A DNA stretch of 64,000 nt from CAZEKB01 sp964512225. Lineage in GTDB: Bacteria > Myxococcota_A > UBA796 > UBA9615. The notes under the pieces are model-generated. The model was given only the letters and a program-made list of their open reading frames with translations, searched no databases and was not told where the DNA came from. Shown one piece after another: positions 44,512 to 53,078 of the stretch (position 1 is the first letter of the stretch; every line of letters starts with the position of its first letter). The stretch covers positions 1 through 64,000 of the forward strand of contig CAZEKB010000014.1 in NCBI GenBank assembly GCA_964512225.1, read 5' to 3'. Position numbers and translations under genes: made by a program.

Positions 44512-47367
44512 ATGGCCGAGTCCGATCTCTGGGTCAAGGGCGTCACGAAGGTCCTCGGAGCCCTCTTCGAGGAGCTCCCCGAAGAGGACCAGCGCCCCCT
44601 CGACGCCGCCGCGCGCGACGCGGCGCGGCTCGAGGTGCTGGCGAGCGAGCTCGAGACCGCGCGGGCCGAGCGCAAGCACGCCGACGACCGGAGCCGTCAG
44701 GCCGACGCCGACCTCGCCGCCGCCCGAACGGATCTCGATCAGTCCCGCAAGCAGCTGGTCCGCGTCGAAGACGACCTGGCCCAGACGCGGGGCGAGCTGA
44801 AGGAGGCGCGGACGGAGCTGTCCGAAGCGCGCAGGGAGGCGAGCGAGCTCGCGCAGGCCCTGGAGCACGCGCGCGGTCGGCTGGAGGCGCTGTCCGAGGG
44901 GCACACGGGCCTCCACACGACCATGGCCCACGCCGTGTCCGCCCAGCAGAGCGCGGATACGCGCCGCGACGAGGCCGAGAAGACGCTCCGGCAAACGCGC
45001 GACGAGCTCGAGAAGGTCCGTCGCACGCACGACGTCGACCGCCACCAGCTCGGCGCCGCGGAGCGCGAGCTCGCCGAGCGCTCCGCCGAGATCGAGAACG
45101 CCCGCGTGGAGGTGCAGCAGCTGACGCAGGCGCTGGAGCGCGCCCGCGGCCAGATCGAGGCGTTCTCGGCCGGGCGCGACGGGCTGCACTCGACGATGGT
45201 GGAGGCGATCTCCGCCCGGGAATCGGCCGAGGCGAAGGCGTTCGAGGCGCTCCAGAAGCTCCACGAGGCCGAGCGTCGCGCCGATCGCGCGGACGCCGAC
45301 CGCGCCGCCGCCGAGGCCCGGCTGGACGAGGTCGCGGGCCGACGCACCGTCGAGGAGTCCGCCGCGGCGGCCGACGCCGAGGCGCGCCGAGTCGCCGCCG
45401 AGCGCGTCGCGAGCTTGGAGACGGAGCTCGGGCGGGCGCGAGAGGACCTGCAGCGCAGGCGCGAGGACCTGCAGCGGGTCCAGTCCGAGCTCGAGGGCAG
45501 CCGAACCGCCCTCGACGCCGCGCGCGAGGAGACGACGCGGCTCGGCCAGGCGCTCGAGCGCGCCGAGGGCCGGCTCGAGGCGTACGCCGGCCAGGGGGGG
45601 CTGCAGTCGACGATCGCGGACGCCCTCACCGCCCGCGAGAGCGCCGAGGCGGGCGCCCTCGACGCGATGCGCAAGATGCACGAAGCCGAGCGCCGGGCCG
45701 AGCGCGCCGAGCGCGACCGCGAGGAGCTCGAGCGTCGACTGCAGGAGTCCGAGGGTCGCCGCGAGGAGGCCGAGACGGGCCGCATCTCGGCGATCTCCGA
45801 GGCCGCGGCGGCGGGGGCGGCCCGCGAGGAGCTGAGCCGCGGCGCCGAGGCGGCCGAGACGCGCGCGACGGCGCTGTCCGCCGAGCGCGACGCCGCGGTG
45901 GGCGCCCGGGACGCCGCCGAGCGCCGGGTGGCCGATCTCGAGCGGATGCTCGAGGCGGCGCGCGAGGGCGGCGGGGGAGCGGCGGACCCGAAGGAGGTCG
46001 TGGAGCTGCGCCAGATGCTCAAGCGCGAGCGGGTCGTCAGCATGGACCTGCGCCGCTCGCTGGGCACCTCCGAGCAGGAGACCGAGGAGGCGCGCGAGGC
46101 GGAGGCTCGCGTCCGCAGGCAGGTCGACGCCCTCACCGAGGAGATCGAGGAGGCCCGGAGCGAGGCGGCCACGGCCGTCGACCACGCCGAAGCCCAGAAC
46201 GAGCGCGCCGCGGCGGCCGCCGCGCGCGCCGACGAGCTCGCCAAGCGGATGATGGCCGCCCGAGAGGACGCCGCGGTCACCCGGGAAGCCCTGGAGTCGG
46301 CCGCCCGCGAGCGAGACGCGGCGAGCGCTCGGGTGATCGAGCTCGAAGAGGCCGAGGCCGTGGCCCGCGCCGAGGCCGAGGCCGCCCGAGTGGAGATCGA
46401 AGGCGTGGTCGCCGCGCTCCGCGACGAGCTCGACGAAGCGGTGCGCGAGCGAATGATCGTGGAGGAGGCCGCCGGCGACGCGGAGCAGCGGGCCGACGAG
46501 GCCGAGCTGCGCGCGGCCGCCGGCGACGCGGATCTGCGCGAGGCGCGCGCTGCCCGGGAGCGGCTCGAGGCCGACCTGGAGGCCGCCGACGCCGCGCGAT
46601 CCAACGCCGAGGCCCGGGCCGCGCGGCTCGAGGAGCGGCTGACCGACGTCGAGAACGCCCAGCCCGACGCCGAGCCCGCCGCCCTGGAGGCGCTCCGATC
46701 GGCCCTTCGGGACAGCGAGCGCGCCCGCCTCGCCGCCCAGGAGGAGGCTCGTCGGGCCGCCCGGAGGCTCGAAGAGGCCGCGGTGGATCCCGGTTCGCTC
46801 GCCCCGGACGAGCTCGCCTCGCTCGAGGCCCAGCGCGCGCGTTCGCTGGCCAAGCAGGTCCACATCCTCCAGGACCGCCTGCGGGAGTCGCTGGCCGCGG
46901 CCCAGCACCACAAGCGCGAGGTCTCCGGGGCGGAGTCCCGCTACCGGGAGGCCGAGTCTCGGATCGCCGCCCTGGAGGCAATGCTCGACGGCAAGTCCGC
47001 CATGGACGCCGCCCGCAGCGTGCGGCGCCGACCGCCGCCGGAGATCGAGGAGCCCGTGCGCTCGCCCCGAACCGGGACCGTGCCCGGACGCAAGCGCCCG
47101 AAGCGGGTGCGGCCGCCCCTCACGTCCACCGGCGGCGCGCTGCCCGCGGTCAGCCCCGGCGCCCGCCGCCCCGCGCCCGCGACGAAGCGCCCGGAGCCCT
47201 GGGCCGCCGACTCGCAGCGACGTGCGCCGCCGCGGCCGCCGGAGGAGCATCGCCCCTCGCCGGATCCGGGCGGTCGGTTCAACATCAATACGAGCGGGGT
47301 GCTCTCCGCGCGGGTCGAGAAGGACGAGGAGCCCAAGAAGCGCGGCTTCTGGCGACGCAAGCCCTGA
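44512..47367 (+). CDS. Large coiled-coil protein with three internal motif repeats
   Basis: A 951-residue soluble protein, coiled coil from about residue 35 to 840 (Glu/Ala/Arg/Leu heptads). An N-terminal cap MAESDLWVKGVTKVLGALFEELPEEDQ precedes it. The motif L.QALE.A.G..EA......GL.ST...A.[ST]A..SA is found at about residues 115-150, 205-240 and 345-380 and breaks the heptads. The C-terminus is a basic, Pro-rich tail (RRRPPPEIEEP, GRKRPKRVRPP) that ends NINTSGVLSAR...PKKRGFWRRKP. The start lies 4 bp past the hydrolase stop. An SMC-like or cytoskeletal scaffold role is possible; no ATPase domain is present. Confidence 0.65.
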   Translation: MAESDLWVKGVTKVLGALFEELPEEDQRPLDAAARDAARLEVLASELETARAERKHADDRSRQADADLAAARTDLDQSRKQLVRVEDDLAQTRGELKEARTELSEARREASELAQALEHARGRLEALSEGHTGLHTTMAHAVSAQQSADTRRDEAEKTLRQTRDELEKVRRTHDVDRHQLGAAERELAERSAEIENARVEVQQLTQALERARGQIEAFSAGRDGLHSTMVEAISARESAEAKAFEALQKLHEAERRADRADADRAAAEARLDEVAGRRTVEESAAAADAEARRVAAERVASLETELGRAREDLQRRREDLQRVQSELEGSRTALDAAREETTRLGQALERAEGRLEAYAGQGGLQSTIADALTARESAEAGALDAMRKMHEAERRAERAERDREELERRLQESEGRREEAETGRISAISEAAAAGAAREELSRGAEAAETRATALSAERDAAVGARDAAERRVADLERMLEAAREGGGGAADPKEVVELRQMLKRERVVSMDLRRSLGTSEQETEEAREAEARVRRQVDALTEEIEEARSEAATAVDHAEAQNERAAAAAARADELAKRMMAAREDAAVTREALESAARERDAASARVIELEEAEAVARAEAEAARVEIEGVVAALRDELDEAVRERMIVEEAAGDAEQRADEAELRAAAGDADLREARAARERLEADLEAADAARSNAEARAARLEERLTDVENAQPDAEPAALEALRSALRDSERARLAAQEEARRAARRLEEAAVDPGSLAPDELASLEAQRARSLAKQVHILQDRLRESLAAAQHHKREVSGAESRYREAESRIAALEAMLDGKSAMDAARSVRRRPPPEIEEPVRSPRTGTVPGRKRPKRVRPPLTSTGGALPAVSPGARRPAPATKRPEPWAADSQRRAPPRPPEEHRPSPDPGGRFNINTSGVLSARVEKDEEPKKRGFWRRKP

Positions 47368-47373
47368 CCGGGC

Positions 47374-48189
47374 CTACTTGTCGAGCTCGCTCCCCGTGCC
47401 CTTCTTCTTCTTCGCTCGCTTGTAGTACCTGGCGAAGGTCGGCATCTCCTCCTCCAACCGCTGAATTCGCTTCGCGTTGGAGGGGTGCGTGGAGAGGAAC
47501 GCCAGAGGGTTGTCCCCGTACTTCGCGGTCATTCGCCGCCACACCTGGGCGGACTCGGCCGGGTCGTAGCCCGCGCGGGCCATGAAGATCCCGCCCAGGT
47601 AGTCGGCCTCGAGCTCGTTGGCGCGACTGAACGGGAGGACGGCGCCGACCGTCGCGCCGAGGCCCAGCAGGCCCATGAGCTGGTCGTGGACCTCGGTGTT
47701 CGAGAGCCCGATGTCCGCCGCCGCCAGACCGAGCTGCAGGACCATCATCCCCGAGATCCGCTCGGCCCCGTGGCGCGCGACGGCGTGTCCGATCTCGTGG
47801 CCGACGACCGCCGCCATGCCGCCTTCGTTGTCCAGGATCGGGACCATGCCTTCGTACACGGCGACCTTGCCCCCGGGCAGCGCGAACGCGTTCACCTCTT
47901 CGGAGTCGAGCAGGCGGAACTCCCAGTCGAGGCTCCGGAACTGCCGCGGCGTCGTGCGGCGGAGCTGCTCCCCGACCCGGGCCACGACGCGCGCGTTCTT
48001 GCCCGACGACACCGTCTTCTCCTTGCCGACGATCTCCTTGTACGCGTCAGCGCCGAGCTGGAGCTCCGAGCCCCAGTCGATGAGGATCACGTTGCGGCGG
48101 TTGGTGTACGGGACGCGGTTGCACGCGGCGAAGACGAGCGCCACCACGACCGCGGCCCAGATGGAGATCAAGAGGGAACGAACCGTCAT
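47374..48189 (-). CDS. M48-family metallopeptidase (lipoprotein, LoiP/BepA-like)
   Basis: A 271-residue lipoprotein (lipobox FAAC, Cys23). Zinc site HEIGHAVARHGAERISG with downstream third ligand in ANELEADYLGGIFMARAGYDP; LLDSEEVNAFALPGGKVAVYEGM and LSTHPSNAKRIQRLEE are typical M48C features. These periplasmic proteases degrade or help fold outer-membrane proteins. The start at 48189 is near the divergent SpoIID-domain gene. It converges on the coiled-coil gene with a 6-bp gap. The tail is Lys-rich (KRAKKKKGTG). Confidence 0.88.
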   Translation of the reverse strand: MTVRSLLISIWAAVVVALVFAACNRVPYTNRRNVILIDWGSELQLGADAYKEIVGKEKTVSSGKNARVVARVGEQLRRTTPRQFRSLDWEFRLLDSEEVNAFALPGGKVAVYEGMVPILDNEGGMAAVVGHEIGHAVARHGAERISGMMVLQLGLAAADIGLSNTEVHDQLMGLLGLGATVGAVLPFSRANELEADYLGGIFMARAGYDPAESAQVWRRMTAKYGDNPLAFLSTHPSNAKRIQRLEEEMPTFARYYKRAKKKKGTGSELDK

Positions 48190-48279
48190 CTACAGCTTCC
48201 ACCGATCGAGCGCGACCGTGCGCCCGATCGACCGCGGTCAGTCTATAGTGCGCGAACTCGCACGGCGCCCCTGCACCGA

Positions 48280-49725
48280 ATGACCGACCCCCAACCCCAA
48301 CCGGGTCCCTCCCGCCGCTCGGCCCCCTCCCCCGGGGCCTCGCCGGCCTTCATCATCGTCCCGCCCGTGGTCGTCGGGGGGCGGGAGCGTCGGTTCGCGA
48401 TCCGCCCCGCGCGACTCGCGCTGCTCCTCGCCTCCGTCTTCATCGCCGGCCTCGTGGCCGCCGGGGTCGTCGTGGCCACCGCCTGGGTGGCGAGCGGCCA
48501 GGGCGGCCTGCGGGACCGGATCGAGGATCTCCAGGCGCGCACGGAGGCGCTCCAGGAGCAGCTCGAGGAGCTGCGCGCGCGGGCGGCGACGGCGACGGGC
48601 TCGCAGGCCGACGTCGGGCCCCCCGCGGAGCCCGTCAAGGAGGCCGAGAAGCTGGCCCTGAGGCTGCCCACGGCGGACGCGGCCCCCACGATCCGCGTGG
48701 CGATCCTGCGCACGGGCGGCTCGGTGGAGCTCCGGGGCGAGGGCCTGATCATCGTCACCGGCAAGGACAAGGCGATCCCCATGCCCGGCGGCCTCGCGGT
48801 GGCGCGCAAGGGCCCCGGCGGCGTCTTCGTCGAGGGCGTGGGGACCCTCCCCGACGGCACGCCGATCGAGAACCGGCTCGGGCCGATCGAGGTCGGCGAC
48901 AAGACCTTCCCGGGGCGCCTCGAGCTGCATCGCCAGGGGGACGAGCTGCTCCTGGTCAACGAGCTCGATCTCGAGCGGTACGTCCAGGGCGTGGTCGCGG
49001 CGGAGGTGCCCGCGGGCTTCGGCATGGAGGCCAAGAAGGCGCAGGTCGTGGCCGCGCGCACGTACGCGCTGATGCAGCGCGCGGGGGCCGAGGGGCCGTT
49101 CCACGTCACCGCCACGGTCGACGACCAGGTCTACGGGGGATCGGCGGGCGACGGGCCGACGCGCGCGGCCGTCGCCACCACCCACGGCGAGGTGCTCAGC
49201 CAGGACGGGTACCTCGTCTCGGCCTACTTCTCCTCGACCTGCGGGGGCCGCACGGAGGACCCGATCCACGTATGGCCCGACCGACTCACCCGCGGCGTCC
49301 GCTCCGTGACCTGCGGGTTCTGCGACGACGCGCCCTACGCCCAGTGGAAGCACGACCTGAGCCCCGAGCGGCTGGCCGAAGCGCTCCGCAAGGGGGGCTA
49401 CGAGGGCGTCGGGGACGTGACCGGCGTCCACATCAAGGAGCGGTCGGCGTCGGACCGGGTCACGGTCCTCGCCGTGCAGACGACCGACGCGACCGTCGAG
49501 CTCAGCGGGCAGGACCTCCGCGCCGCGGTGGGCTGGACCCCCCTCAAGTCCGCGGCCTTCGACGTCGACGTCCGAGGCGACGCGTTCCAGTTCGAGGGGT
49601 CCGGCTTCGGCCACGGGGTGGGCCTGTGCCAGTACGGGGCCCAAGGCATGGACCGAGCGGGCCACAGCTACCGGGAGATCCTCGGGCGCTACTACCCCGA
49701 CGCCAAGGTCACGAAGATCTACTGA
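48280..49725 (+). CDS. SpoIID/LytB-domain protein
   Basis: A 481-residue protein with a cytosolic Pro/Ser-rich N-terminus, one TM helix (ALLLASVFIAGLVAAGVVVATAWVA), a short coiled coil (LRDRIEDLQARTEALQEQLEELRARA) and a SpoIID domain: ELDLERYVQGVVAAEVPAGFGMEAKKAQVVAARTYAL (catalytic Glu of the AAEvP motif), YFSSTCGGRTED and GSGFGHGVGLCQYGAQGMDRAGHSYREILGRYYPDAKV. SpoIID-type proteins are lytic transglycosylases that act on denuded glycan or modulate amidases, so a peptidoglycan-remodelling role in the periplasm is likely. It is divergent from the M48 protease. Confidence 0.85.
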   Translation: MTDPQPQPGPSRRSAPSPGASPAFIIVPPVVVGGRERRFAIRPARLALLLASVFIAGLVAAGVVVATAWVASGQGGLRDRIEDLQARTEALQEQLEELRARAATATGSQADVGPPAEPVKEAEKLALRLPTADAAPTIRVAILRTGGSVELRGEGLIIVTGKDKAIPMPGGLAVARKGPGGVFVEGVGTLPDGTPIENRLGPIEVGDKTFPGRLELHRQGDELLLVNELDLERYVQGVVAAEVPAGFGMEAKKAQVVAARTYALMQRAGAEGPFHVTATVDDQVYGGSAGDGPTRAAVATTHGEVLSQDGYLVSAYFSSTCGGRTEDPIHVWPDRLTRGVRSVTCGFCDDAPYAQWKHDLSPERLAEALRKGGYEGVGDVTGVHIKERSASDRVTVLAVQTTDATVELSGQDLRAAVGWTPLKSAAFDVDVRGDAFQFEGSGFGHGVGLCQYGAQGMDRAGHSYREILGRYYPDAKVTKIY

Positions 49726-49779
49726 TCGGGCCCACGGGGGACCCCTTCCGATCGTCGACGAATCGGTATAGTCCCGGCC

Positions 49780-50856
49780 ATGCGCGCTCTCCACCTTCGA
49801 TACTCCCTCGCCGCCGTCCTCTGTTTCACGCTCCTGCTCCTGCTGGGAGGCAGCTGCCCGGACGGCCCCCCGGGCGGAGGCGAGATCTGCGGCGACGGCG
49901 AGGACAACGACAACGACGGCGCCATCGACGAAGGCGAGGACGAGGACGACGACGGGTACCTCACCTGCGACATCGCCGAGCTCATCGACTGCGACGACGA
50001 GAACGCCGCCGTCCACCCCGAGCAGCCGGACGCGTGCGACGGGCTCGATACGAACTGCGACGGCACCGTGGACAACGTCGACGCGGACGCCGACGGGTGG
50101 ATCGACATCAACTGCGGTGGGGACGACTGCGACGACCAGAACGAGGACGCGAACCCCGACAAGGCCGAGTCCTGCGACTTCGCCGACAACAACTGCGACG
50201 GCCAGATCGACGAAGGCTTCGACGCGGACAACGACGGCTGGACCTTCTGCGCGGGCGACTGCGTCGACCGGGACGAGGGCATCCACCCGGAGGCCGAGGA
50301 GGAGTGCGACGCGCTCGACAACGACTGCGACGGCGACGTGGACGAAGACTTCGACCAGGACGGCGACGGCTTCATCGACCGCACCAACCCCGAGTGCAGC
50401 GACCTGTACGGCGTCGGGGCCCCCAACGAAGCCCACGGCGACTGCGACGATACGAGCGCCGTCCACCGTCCCGGCGCCCACGAGGACCCCGAGGACAACT
50501 TCGACAACGACTGCGACGGCTGCGTGGACGAGTGCCAGGACTTCGACGGGGACGGCTACGACAACTGCGACAGCCACCACGACGGCGACCCCACCTGCCC
50601 CGGCGGGGACACGGGGGGCGACGGCCTCGACGCCGACTGCCTCGACGTGGACCCGCAGTACAACCCCTTCGAGCCGGTCTACAGCGTGCTCACCACGTTC
50701 GTGAACCCGGGCATGGTCTTCTCGATCAACTGCGAGAACGGGCCGGTGAACTGGCCCGAGCAGTGCGACGCGGTGGACAACAACTGCGACGGCAACATCG
50801 ACGAGGGCTTCGAGCTCCCCGACTGCAACCCCACCGCCGCCATCTGCGGAGGCTGA
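49780..50856 (+). CDS. MopE-type repeat lipoprotein (third)
   Basis: A 358-residue lipoprotein (lipobox GGSC, about Cys26). It is made of about seven Cys-containing MopE-like repeats (EICGDGEDNDNDGAIDEG, DACDGLDTNCDGTVDNV, ESCDFADNNCDGQIDEGF, EECDALDNDCDGDVDEDF, ...) that end in EQCDAVDNNCDGNIDEGF. Unlike the pair at 32.7-36.2 kb, each unit carries the CD...DNNCDG pair of Cys, so this is the Cys-type branch of the repeat. No extra folded domain is visible; a segment at residues about 280-330 (VYSVLTTFVNPGMVFSINCENGPVNW) interrupts the array. Surface calcium- or metal-binding is inferred. Confidence 0.75.
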   Translation: MRALHLRYSLAAVLCFTLLLLLGGSCPDGPPGGGEICGDGEDNDNDGAIDEGEDEDDDGYLTCDIAELIDCDDENAAVHPEQPDACDGLDTNCDGTVDNVDADADGWIDINCGGDDCDDQNEDANPDKAESCDFADNNCDGQIDEGFDADNDGWTFCAGDCVDRDEGIHPEAEEECDALDNDCDGDVDEDFDQDGDGFIDRTNPECSDLYGVGAPNEAHGDCDDTSAVHRPGAHEDPEDNFDNDCDGCVDECQDFDGDGYDNCDSHHDGDPTCPGGDTGGDGLDADCLDVDPQYNPFEPVYSVLTTFVNPGMVFSINCENGPVNWPEQCDAVDNNCDGNIDEGFELPDCNPTAAICGG

Positions 50857-50945
50857 GCACCTCTCCCTCTTCGCTGTTGCGCTGAGCGGCCGCTGACGAC
50901 ACACTCCCGATCCGCCGCGGAAGGCGGAGCTGCAGGAGTGATGCA

Positions 50946-52997
50946 ATGACGTTCGATCCCCGCATCGTGGGCATCGTGGGCGCCGGAAACATGGGAGCCG
51001 GCATCGCGCAGAAGATCGCGATGGAGGGGTACGACGTCCTCCTCGCCGACATGGACGGCGACCGCGCCCGCGCGGGCAAGGAGAAGATCGCCGGGTCGCT
51101 GGCCCAGGCCGTCGGTCGGCGCGTGCTCGGGGAGCCGCAGGCCGAGGCCGCGCTCGCTCGCATCACGCCCGTCGACTCGCTGGAAGGGCTCGCCCAGGCC
51201 GACCTCGTGATCGAGGTGATCTACGAGGACCTCCTCGCCAAGAAGGAGCTGTTCCGCAAGCTCGACGCCGTCTGCCGCGAGGGCTGCGTCTTCGCCACGA
51301 ACACGTCGTCGTTCTACGTCGCCGAGCTGTCCCAGGCGACGACCCGCCCCGGCCTCGTGGTGGGCCTGCACTACTTCTTCCACCCCGCCAAGAACCGGCT
51401 GCTCGAGATCATCCCCGGCCACCTCACCCGGCCCGAGGTGGTGGAGGCGATGTTCCGCTTCGCCGAGGGGCACGCGAAGACCGCCCTGCTGGTCAAGGAC
51501 GCGCCCGGCTTCGCGGTGAACCGCTTCTTCGTGCCCTGGCTGAACGAGTCGGTGCGCATGCTCGAAGAGGGCGTCGGCGACATCCCGTCGATCGAGGCCG
51601 CCGCCAAGGCCGCCTTCGGGATCGGGATGGGCCCGTTCCAGCTCATGAACGTCACGGGCATCCCCGTGGCCATGCACGCGGCGAGCACGCTCGGCACCGA
51701 GCTCGGGCCCTTCTACGAGCCCGCGGACGCGCTCCGGGCCAAGGTCGCCGAGGGGGGCTTCTGGTCGCTCGAGGGCGACGCCGACCCGTCCGTGGCCGAG
51801 GCCGTGGCGCGGCGCCTGCAGGCCGTGACCTTCGCCGTCGCGGGCGCGATCCTCGACGAGGACGTCTGCTCCGCCGAGGACCTGGACCGCGGCGCCCGCA
51901 TCGGGCTGCGGTGGGCCCGCGGGCCGTTCGAGATGATGAACCGCTTCGGCCTGGCCGACGCGGCGGCGGCGATCCGGGAGATGATCGACGCGGGCTCGTT
52001 CGTCGAGCTGCCCGAGGCGCTGGTGAAGCGCGCCGAGTCCGAGGACCCCACCTGGAGGTTTCGCCGGGTGGACCTGAGGGTCACGGACGGAGTGGCCACC
52101 ATCACGATCAACCGGCCGGAGGTGCTCAACGCGCTCGACGAGGAGCTCGTGGGCCAGCTGGGCGAGCGCTTCGACGAGGCTCTGGCGACCCCCGGGCTGC
52201 GGGCGGTCGTGCTCGCCGCCACGGGCAAGGCGTGGGTCGCGGGCGCGGACATCTCCTTCTTCGTGCGCAACATCGAAGCCGGGGACATCGACCGCATCGT
52301 GAGCTTCACCGAGGCCGGACACGATCTGCTGCGCAAGATCGAGGGAGCCCCGGTCCCGGTCGTGGCCCGGATCCACGGCATGACGCTCGGGGGTGGGGTC
52401 GAGCTCGCGCTCGCGTGCCACGCGGTCGTCGCGTCCACGAAGGCGTCGTTCGCGCTGCCCGAGACCGGCATCGGCATCTACCCCGGGCTCGGGGGGACGC
52501 AGCGCCTGCCCCGCATCGTCGGGACGGAGCTCGCCCGCCGCCTCATCCTCACCGGCAAGCCGCTGTCGGCGAAGGCCGCGAACGCCGCCGGGCTCGTCGC
52601 CGCCGTCGTGCCCGTCCAGGAGTTGGACGCGGCCGTGGCCTCGCTCCTGGCCGCCGGGGTGCCCGACAAGTACGCCGCGGACCCCGCCGCCGACGCCGAC
52701 GTGGTGGCCGCCTACGCGGGCCGGACCGTCGAGCAGCTGCTCGAGGGGCGACTGCCGGACGGCCTCCCGGACGCCGCGCGCGCCCTCGCGGAGAAGGACC
52801 TCCGCGCGATCGGCCGCAAGGCACCGATCGCCCTGCGCACGGCGAATCGCCTGCTCGACGAGGGCACGGCGACCACGCTGCAGGAGGGCCTGCAGCTCGA
52901 GCTCGACGCGCTCGCCGGCATCTTCGGGACGGCCGACGCCCTGACGGGCCTGCGCTCGGTCCTCGACCGCGAGCGACCGGACTGGCAGAACGCCTGA
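50946..52997 (+). CDS. 3-hydroxyacyl-CoA dehydrogenase / enoyl-CoA hydratase fusion
   Basis: A 683-residue bifunctional beta-oxidation enzyme. Residues 1-185 form the NAD domain (GIVGAGNMGAGIA; NTSSFYVAEL; catalytic His in GLHYFFHPAKNRLLEIIPG with its Glu). Residues about 186-370 form the HCDH C-terminal domains (KDAPGFAVNRFFVPWLNE, ...RGPFEMMNRFGL). Residues about 378-683 form a crotonase domain with both catalytic Glu (GGGVELALAC and LPETGIGIYPGLGG) and oxyanion-hole WVAGADISFF. The order is dehydrogenase then hydratase, the reverse of FadB. The ATG has GGAG 8 bases upstream. Single-gene unit. Confidence 0.9.
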   Translation: MTFDPRIVGIVGAGNMGAGIAQKIAMEGYDVLLADMDGDRARAGKEKIAGSLAQAVGRRVLGEPQAEAALARITPVDSLEGLAQADLVIEVIYEDLLAKKELFRKLDAVCREGCVFATNTSSFYVAELSQATTRPGLVVGLHYFFHPAKNRLLEIIPGHLTRPEVVEAMFRFAEGHAKTALLVKDAPGFAVNRFFVPWLNESVRMLEEGVGDIPSIEAAAKAAFGIGMGPFQLMNVTGIPVAMHAASTLGTELGPFYEPADALRAKVAEGGFWSLEGDADPSVAEAVARRLQAVTFAVAGAILDEDVCSAEDLDRGARIGLRWARGPFEMMNRFGLADAAAAIREMIDAGSFVELPEALVKRAESEDPTWRFRRVDLRVTDGVATITINRPEVLNALDEELVGQLGERFDEALATPGLRAVVLAATGKAWVAGADISFFVRNIEAGDIDRIVSFTEAGHDLLRKIEGAPVPVVARIHGMTLGGGVELALACHAVVASTKASFALPETGIGIYPGLGGTQRLPRIVGTELARRLILTGKPLSAKAANAAGLVAAVVPVQELDAAVASLLAAGVPDKYAADPAADADVVAAYAGRTVEQLLEGRLPDGLPDAARALAEKDLRAIGRKAPIALRTANRLLDEGTATTLQEGLQLELDALAGIFGTADALTGLRSVLDRERPDWQNA

Positions 52998-53078
52998 GCC
53001 AAGATCCTCGCCCGGCCCCCAGGGGCGCTGCTAAGGTCGTAGACGGCCGGACTTCCAGCTGGAGGTGCGTCCGGAGAT

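Noticed and set aside
43405..47250. 1281-codon minus-strand open frame opposite the hydrolase and coiled-coil genes
   Set aside because: Shadow of Glu/Ala/Arg heptad codons; no conserved motif and no plausible start.
50895..50925. Hairpin CCGCC...GGCGG ahead of the HCDH/ECH gene
   Set aside because: Stem of only about 5 bp and not overlapping the ribosome-binding site; expected by chance in GC-rich DNA.
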